From assembly GCA_015065105.1 (NCBI GenBank), contig SVQZ01000020.1:1-46858 (forward strand): a DNA stretch of 46,858 nt. The letters run 5' to 3'. The notes below the pieces were generated by a model. That model saw nothing but the letters and a program-made list of their open reading frames with translations. It made no database searches and was not told the DNA's origin. The translations under genes and the position numbers were made by a program. The DNA comes from Oscillospiraceae bacterium (GTDB lineage: Bacteria; Bacillota; Clostridia; Oscillospirales; CAG-272). Shown in pieces: positions 42,538-46,858 of the stretch (position 1 is its first letter; each line of letters starts with the position of its first letter).

Positions 42538-43716
42538 ATGAAGACTTTATTTACCAATTTCAAAATAATTGCCAACGGGGAGATCCTTCCCCAAACCGAC
42601 CTTAGTGTGGCCGGCTCTAAAATCGATTCCTTTGAACAACGTGACGGTATCACATACGACCGTGTTATCGACGGCAGGGGAGAACTATATCTTTCGGCAG
42701 GCTTTGTTGATATACATACTCATGGCGGCGGAGGCTATGATTTCATGGATTCGGTTGCAAAAGAGTATAATCTCGTTGCGGTAAATCATGCAAAATACGG
42801 CTGTACCGCTCTTTATCCCACAACCGTTTCCGCATCCGAAGAGGAGCTTAAGGCAAGTATCTGTGCCTTTGAAGAAGCTAAGAGCATGAAGGGCGGAGCT
42901 AAGCTTATAGGAATACATCTTGAGGGGCCCTATATCTCAAAGAATCAAAAGGGGGCCATGGATGAAAAATATATTCGTTTGCCTGATGAAAAGGAATATT
43001 CGGAGCTTTTCAAGCTTTCCTCGAATATCAAGCGTATGACGGTAGCACCCGAACTCGAGGGTGCGGCAGAGCTTGGCGTATTCATGCGTGAGCATGACGT
43101 TATCCCCTCGATAGGACATACCGATGCCGATTTCAAGGCTGTAGCCGATGCACATGAAAAGGGCGGTTATGCACTCATGACACATCTTTATTCGTGTATG
43201 CCCCTTACTCACAGAGTTAACGCATGGAGAGTGGCGGGCGCTGTTGAGGCGGGATATTATATCGATACCATGGCTGTTGAGCTTATCGCGGACGGTTGCC
43301 ATCTTCCTCCCGAAATACTTAAAATGGTATATAAATTCAAGCCCCTTGATAAGATCGTTCTTGTTACAGACTCTATGAGAGCCGCAGGTATGGGTGAGGG
43401 TGTATTCCGTTTCGGAAGCAGAGCAAACGGTTATGATATCGTTGTTGAGGACGGAGTTGCAAAGCTTATGGACAGAACTGCGTTTGCAGGCAGTGTTGCT
43501 ACTACAGACCGTCTTGTAAGAACAATGGTCAAGAAGGCTTGCGTACCGATAGCTCATGCAGTTAAAATGATCACTGAAAATCCTGCACTTGCCATGAAGA
43601 TAGATTCGGAATACGGATTTCTTAAAGAGGGAAGGGCAGCGGATATAACAGTTTTTGACAGTGATATAAACGTAAAATATACCATGGTTGACGGAGAGCT
43701 CGTTTTTGAAGGCTGA
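42538..43716 (+). CDS. nagA: N-acetylglucosamine-6-phosphate deacetylase
   Basis: A 392-aa cytoplasmic amidohydrolase that converts GlcNAc-6-P to GlcN-6-P in amino sugar and wall recycling. Metal and catalytic residues visible: H60-T-H62 in DIHTHGGGG, E129 in HLEGPY, H194 in SIGHTDA, H216 in LMTHLY, H254 and D278 in LVTDSMRAAG. The usual THLFNAMPPLHHR reads THLYSCMPLTHR. GGAG lies 7 bases before the ATG. nagB is not in the window. Link with murA and the wall proteins nearby is metabolic inference. Confidence 0.95.
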   Translation: MKTLFTNFKIIANGEILPQTDLSVAGSKIDSFEQRDGITYDRVIDGRGELYLSAGFVDIHTHGGGGYDFMDSVAKEYNLVAVNHAKYGCTALYPTTVSASEEELKASICAFEEAKSMKGGAKLIGIHLEGPYISKNQKGAMDEKYIRLPDEKEYSELFKLSSNIKRMTVAPELEGAAELGVFMREHDVIPSIGHTDADFKAVADAHEKGGYALMTHLYSCMPLTHRVNAWRVAGAVEAGYYIDTMAVELIADGCHLPPEILKMVYKFKPLDKIVLVTDSMRAAGMGEGVFRFGSRANGYDIVVEDGVAKLMDRTAFAGSVATTDRLVRTMVKKACVPIAHAVKMITENPALAMKIDSEYGFLKEGRAADITVFDSDINVKYTMVDGELVFEG

Positions 43717-43814
43717 ATCCGACATATTTCATAAAAAGTTCATATATACGTTGATTACAAGAAACAAATAATTGTTATAATTTTTATATTAAATTAAAGT
43801 AGGAGGAGTATAGA

Positions 43815-45488
43815 ATGAGAACCACAAAGATTCTTGTTGCATTAATACTTACACTCGCGTTATTAATACCCGCATTAACTCTTTCATCTACCGCGGCATC
43901 CTTCGGTGATTATCAGATCTTCCCCAATGATCCCGTTGAAGCAGGATACGTAGTAGCAGATATCGATGGTAATATTACCAAAGATGAGGGATGGGCTGAT
44001 TATATCACAGTTTATTCCGAGCCTATCGATTCCACCGATCCCACACACCGTTCCGAAAAGACTACAGCGGTTAACTTTGCTCCCACAATTGCTGATATCG
44101 GTATAGATGCAAAGGTTTATTTCGGTTATGATGAGGATTATTTCTACTTCTCTGCAACTATTGATAAATTCGGTATCGAAGATGAATATCTCGTTACTCC
44201 CTCCGATTTTTCTGCAGACCGCGGCTTTACAGGCGACGTATTTACCCTTAACGTGGATCCTCTCTGGAAGCTTACCGAGGATTCTGCAAATTATAACAAG
44301 CTTGCACCCCGTTATTTCGTAGCCTATGACGAAGAGGGAAATGCCGCTGTATTCCATGACAGCTCTGCCGAAAATCTTTATACAAATCCCTCCGCGCGCG
44401 ACAATATGTTTGACGATATCGATCTTAAATCGGCAAGACTTACAGACGAGCAGTCCAAAGCAGCTGTTACTCTCGCAGGTAACGGTGACTGGAGCTTTGA
44501 AGCGGCTGTAGCTTGGGACGTTATTATCGCTGATATGTACGCAAATTCAGGCATTGAATTGACAGATGAGCTTTTGGCTGAGACCTATAATGATCTTCTT
44601 TTATCCAATAAGGACTGGAACTCCAGCGTAATCTACAGATTCCGCGGATTTGATATTGAGTCGGGTGAATATTACACCTCTGCTATCTTCTCCACGGTAA
44701 ACGATTCTTCACTTACAGGTGTTCCCGGCCAGCATACCGACGGTTATTCCATAGATACCTACGGCTTGGTATTCTATATTTGCCACGAGCATGACCTCCT
44801 TGTCCCCGGTTTTGCTTCTGAGGATGACTTCGCAACCTTCGAAAAGGACGGCGTTAAGGTTTACGTGTGCGGTGTTTGCGGAGAGGTCGCAGAAACAGTT
44901 AAGGTTTCAAAGATCCCCTTTACCGATGTAAAAGCAGGCACATGGTATGAAAACGCTTTGATCCGTTGCTATAACTTCGAGTATTTCAAGGGTACCTCCG
45001 CTACTACCTTCGAGCCTACAAAGTCCATGAACAGAGCAATGTTCGTTCAGGTTCTTGCAAACTGGCTTGGTGTTGACACCTCTGAATACACCTGCGATTT
45101 TGCAGACGTTAAAGAGGGCGATTGGTACTACGGTGCGGTTGCCTGGGCGGCAAGCGAGGGTATTACAAACGGTACCTCCGCTTCTACCTTCTCTCCCACA
45201 AAGGCTATCACCCGTGAGCAGGCGGCTACCTTCTTTATGAACTTTACAAAGTACGTTGGAGTATATAAGACTCCTGAAATTACCGAATTTGAAGGTTACG
45301 TTGATGCAGATGACGTAAGCGACTGGGCAAGAGACGGTATGCTCTGGGCGGTTGAAAACGGTATTATCAACAGTACGTCCGATAAGGAGCTTATCCTTGC
45401 GGCAAAGAAGACAGCAAACAGAATTACAGCAGCTCAGATGATCTGTAATTATGAAGACTGGATCTTGAGTCTTCTTGAGGTTCTTTAA
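43815..45488 (+). CDS. S-layer homology domain protein with CBM9-like domain
   Basis: 557 aa, exported. The signal peptide (1-28) ends near SSTAA. The N-terminal half (about 30-320) has the beta-sandwich pattern of a CBM9/DOMON-type domain (VYFGYDEDYFYFSATID, FTLNVDPLW, WSFEAAVAWDVI). A short Cys-containing linker (CHEHD...CGVCGE, about 325-360) leads to three SLH repeats starting near residues 369, 429 and 494 (FTDVKAGTWYENAL; FADVKEGDWYYGAV; YVDADDVSDWARDG) that anchor to pyruvylated wall polymer. The sugar ligand is unknown. GGAGGAG precedes the ATG. Confidence 0.9.
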   Translation: MRTTKILVALILTLALLIPALTLSSTAASFGDYQIFPNDPVEAGYVVADIDGNITKDEGWADYITVYSEPIDSTDPTHRSEKTTAVNFAPTIADIGIDAKVYFGYDEDYFYFSATIDKFGIEDEYLVTPSDFSADRGFTGDVFTLNVDPLWKLTEDSANYNKLAPRYFVAYDEEGNAAVFHDSSAENLYTNPSARDNMFDDIDLKSARLTDEQSKAAVTLAGNGDWSFEAAVAWDVIIADMYANSGIELTDELLAETYNDLLLSNKDWNSSVIYRFRGFDIESGEYYTSAIFSTVNDSSLTGVPGQHTDGYSIDTYGLVFYICHEHDLLVPGFASEDDFATFEKDGVKVYVCGVCGEVAETVKVSKIPFTDVKAGTWYENALIRCYNFEYFKGTSATTFEPTKSMNRAMFVQVLANWLGVDTSEYTCDFADVKEGDWYYGAVAWAASEGITNGTSASTFSPTKAITREQAATFFMNFTKYVGVYKTPEITEFEGYVDADDVSDWARDGMLWAVENGIINSTSDKELILAAKKTANRITAAQMICNYEDWILSLLEVL

Positions 45489-45499
45489 AATTAAATCAA

Positions 45500-45525
45500 G
45501 CGGCAGCTTCGGCTGTCGCTTTTAT
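45500..45525 (+). terminator. Terminator of the SLH protein gene
   Basis: An 8-bp stem GCGGCAGC/GCTGTCGC with a TTCG tetraloop, then TTTTA. Confidence 0.85.
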
Positions 45526-45541
45526 ATCAAGAGGTAATGAT

Positions 45542-46477
45542 ATGGAAACAGGAATAATTATTATTTTAGCGGTATTGATATTATTCTTTTTAATTCTGTT
45601 ATATATATATAATACCGCGTTTTACAATTCAAAGGGAAAGGAAAAAAGAAGAAAGCCTTTTCATACTCCCGCATATGATGCCGTTTCCGAGGAGATAAAG
45701 GATATATACAATAATCTGATAAATGCAAAATACGAGGACGTATATACCGAGTCTAAAGATAAATTGTCACTTCATGCAAGGTATTATCATAATACAGACG
45801 GTGCTCCTGTTGCCATAATGGCACATGGATACAGAAGCAATTCTACCCACGACAGCGGCGGTGCATACCGTATGTTTACCGAAAGAGGATATAACGTTCT
45901 GATTCCCGATCAGAGAACTCACGGAAAAAGCGAGGGGCATACAATAAGCTTCGGTGTGAAGGAGAGATATGATATTCTGAAATGGATAGAGTATATTACT
46001 AACAGATTCGGCGATGATACGGCTATAGTCCTTATGGGGGTTTCTATGGGTGCCGCAACGGTTATGATGTGCTCCGATCTTGATCTGAAAGCAGATGTAA
46101 AGGGAATAATCGCGGATTGCGGATATACCTCACCGAAGGATATCATAAGCAGGGTAATGAAGGAGAAAATGAATCTTCCGCCCAAGCTTTTCTATCCCTT
46201 GGTCAAGCTTTCCGCAAGAATATTCGGCGGTTTTGACCCTGATGAATCCTCTCCCGTGTCCTCTGTGAAAAACTCAAAATATCCTATTTTGTTTATCCAT
46301 GGAGATGCGGACAGCTTTGTTCCTTATTATATGAGCGAAAAGCTCTATGAGGAATGCACTTCAAAAAAGACCTTTCTCGGAGTTCATGGCGCCGACCACG
46401 GAATAAGCTTTATAATAGGACAGAAGGAATATTTTGATGCAGTTGATAAATTTCTTTTAGAAATAGGCGCAAAATAA
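45542..46477 (+). CDS. Membrane-anchored alpha/beta hydrolase
   Basis: 311 aa. An N-terminal membrane helix (about 4-23) and a basic stretch (KGKEKRRK) are followed by an alpha/beta hydrolase fold: oxyanion region AHGYRSN, nucleophile elbow GVSMGA with S168, acid D257 in HGDADSFVP and H286 in GADHG. It resembles the BAAT/YfhR-type serine hydrolases. The substrate is unknown. AAGAGGTAATGAT precedes the ATG. It lies after the SLH-gene terminator; no terminator of its own is seen before the tRNA promoter. Confidence 0.9.
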   Translation: METGIIIILAVLILFFLILLYIYNTAFYNSKGKEKRRKPFHTPAYDAVSEEIKDIYNNLINAKYEDVYTESKDKLSLHARYYHNTDGAPVAIMAHGYRSNSTHDSGGAYRMFTERGYNVLIPDQRTHGKSEGHTISFGVKERYDILKWIEYITNRFGDDTAIVLMGVSMGAATVMMCSDLDLKADVKGIIADCGYTSPKDIISRVMKEKMNLPPKLFYPLVKLSARIFGGFDPDESSPVSSVKNSKYPILFIHGDADSFVPYYMSEKLYEECTSKKTFLGVHGADHGISFIIGQKEYFDAVDKFLLEIGAK

Positions 46478-46489
46478 ACACCTTTATAC

Positions 46490-46518
46490 TTGACAAACTG
46501 CGAACGATATGGTATTAT
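46490..46518 (+). promoter_or_regulatory. Promoter of tRNA-Ser(TGA)
   Basis: -35 TTGACA (46490-46495) and -10 TATTAT (46513-46518), 17-bp spacer. Confidence 0.8.
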
Positions 46519-46535
46519 ATATGCGTTCGCTTCAT

Positions 46536-46624
46536 GGAGGGTTATCGAAGCGGTCATAACGAGGCGGTCTTGAAAACCGTTTGGGTTCACGCCCACGTGG
46601 GTTCGAATCCCACACCCTCCGCCA
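46536..46624 (+). tRNA. tRNA-Ser (anticodon TGA)
   Basis: An 89-nt class II tRNA with long variable arm: acceptor GGAGGGT/ACCCTCC, anticodon stem GCGGT/ACCGT with loop CTTGAAA giving anticodon TGA (reads UCA), a GC-rich variable arm (GGG...CCC), T-arm GTGGG-TTCGAAT-CCCAC, discriminator G and encoded CCA. Confidence 0.95.
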
Positions 46625-46629
46625 GAAAA

Positions 46630-46662
46630 GAACCTACATTTGTCTATGACAAGTGTGGGTTC
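46630..46662 (+). terminator. tRNA-Ser(TGA) terminator
   Basis: A stem GAACCTACATTTGTC/GACAAGTGTGGGTTC with minor wobble and loop TAT, then TTTTC. It is the same hairpin as at the tRNA-Arg(CCG) end, apart from two bases. Confidence 0.7.
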
Positions 46663-46670
46663 TTTTCAAC

Positions 46671-46858
46671 TAAATCCGTCCTTGCGGACGGGATAAATCC
46701 CACTTTCGTGGGATGAAATCACTTCGTGATGAAATCCGACTTCGTCGGGAGATAAGGACGGATTTAATTTCATCTGCGAAGCAGATTTCATCCGAGCGGA
46801 GTGAGGATTTCATCGCGCTCGCGCGATTTCATTGAAAAGTTTGCAAATGTGTGGTACA
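46671..46858. repeat. Variable-hairpin array, family 1 (right copy)
   Basis: Hairpins CCGTCC-TTGC-GGACGG, CCCAC-TTTC-GTGGG, CAC-TTC-GTG, CCGAC-TTC-GTCGG, CTGC-GAA-GCAG and CGCG-CTCG-CGCG, plus one irregular unit, are joined by ATGAAAT in the left half and ATTTCAT in the right half. TAAATCCGTCCTT (46671-46683) recurs inverted as AAGGACGGATTTA (46754-46766). CTTTTCAA on the left and TTGAAAAG near 46833 form a short outer inverted repeat. The array continues to the window edge. Confidence 0.8.

Noticed and set aside
42937-43725. Long antisense open frame (262 codons) over nagA
   Set aside because: It mirrors the nagA coding frame, and its composition is unlike real proteins here.
46534-46716. 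Open frame overlapping tRNA-Ser
   Set aside because: It is coded by the tRNA and its terminator; not a protein gene.

Overview
The window looks like chromosomal DNA from a low-to-mid GC, endospore-forming member of the Clostridia, probably an uncultured gut-type anaerobe. Evidence: a complete spoIIIAA-AH operon, spo0A, a GerW/YtfJ gene beside a DacF-type carboxypeptidase, scpAB, an S-layer-homology protein, Gram-positive-style lipoproteins, and strong AGGAGG-type ribosome binding sites. Three tRNA genes with encoded CCA are present. I see no rRNA, CRISPR array, insertion sequence or prophage gene. Genus cannot be assigned from the sequence alone.

Layout. 1-2000: tRNA-Arg(CCG), then a glycine-riboswitch-controlled alanine/glycine:cation symporter, both on the minus strand. 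2023-5800: SDR oxidoreductase, nadE and a cytoplasmic GH3 beta-glucosidase. 5850-9600: Ca2+-type P-ATPase, then a divergent 2-hydroxyacid dehydrogenase. 9586-14625: lon, engB, M50 peptidase, scpA, scpB. 14700-18230: DUF2953 protein, gerW, dacF, rluB and a small acetyltransferase-like protein. 18229-19495: a gene-free regulatory stretch carrying two tandem copies of a 95-nt structured element, then palindromic operators, a 0A box and spo0A. 19501-23432 (minus): a 983-aa mosaic secreted protein and a lipoprotein. 23487-28209: spoIIIA operon. 28268-30664 (minus): LCP-like protein and glyQS. 30683-31315: tRNA-Arg(CCT), a hairpin array and a small zinc-ribbon gene. 31382-38090: OFA-type MFS transporter, then yitT, GNAT, rqcH, a RluA-type synthase and a DUF3810 protein. 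38184-39706: murA. 39812-42453 (minus): cobalamin-type radical SAM protein and a P-loop ATPase. 42538-46477: nagA, an SLH protein and an alpha/beta hydrolase. 46490-46858: tRNA-Ser(TGA) and a second hairpin array.

Functional themes are sporulation (spo0A, spoIIIA, gerW, dacF), envelope construction and recycling (murA, nagA, dacF, SLH protein, LCP-like protein) and protein quality control (lon, rqcH). Most operons can be delimited by good sigma-A-type promoters (17-bp spacers) and rho-independent terminators.

The most unusual content is non-coding. First, two arrays of short variable hairpins joined by a constant 7-8 base linker lie directly downstream of tRNA terminators. They use different linkers but share one internal architecture, and one family forms a 129-bp inverted repeat at both ends of the window. 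Second, a tandem 95-nt RNA-like element with alternative pairings lies upstream of spo0A. Third, paired 15-bp palindromes overlap the spo0A promoter. All functional readings here are inference from sequence alone; no database search was run.
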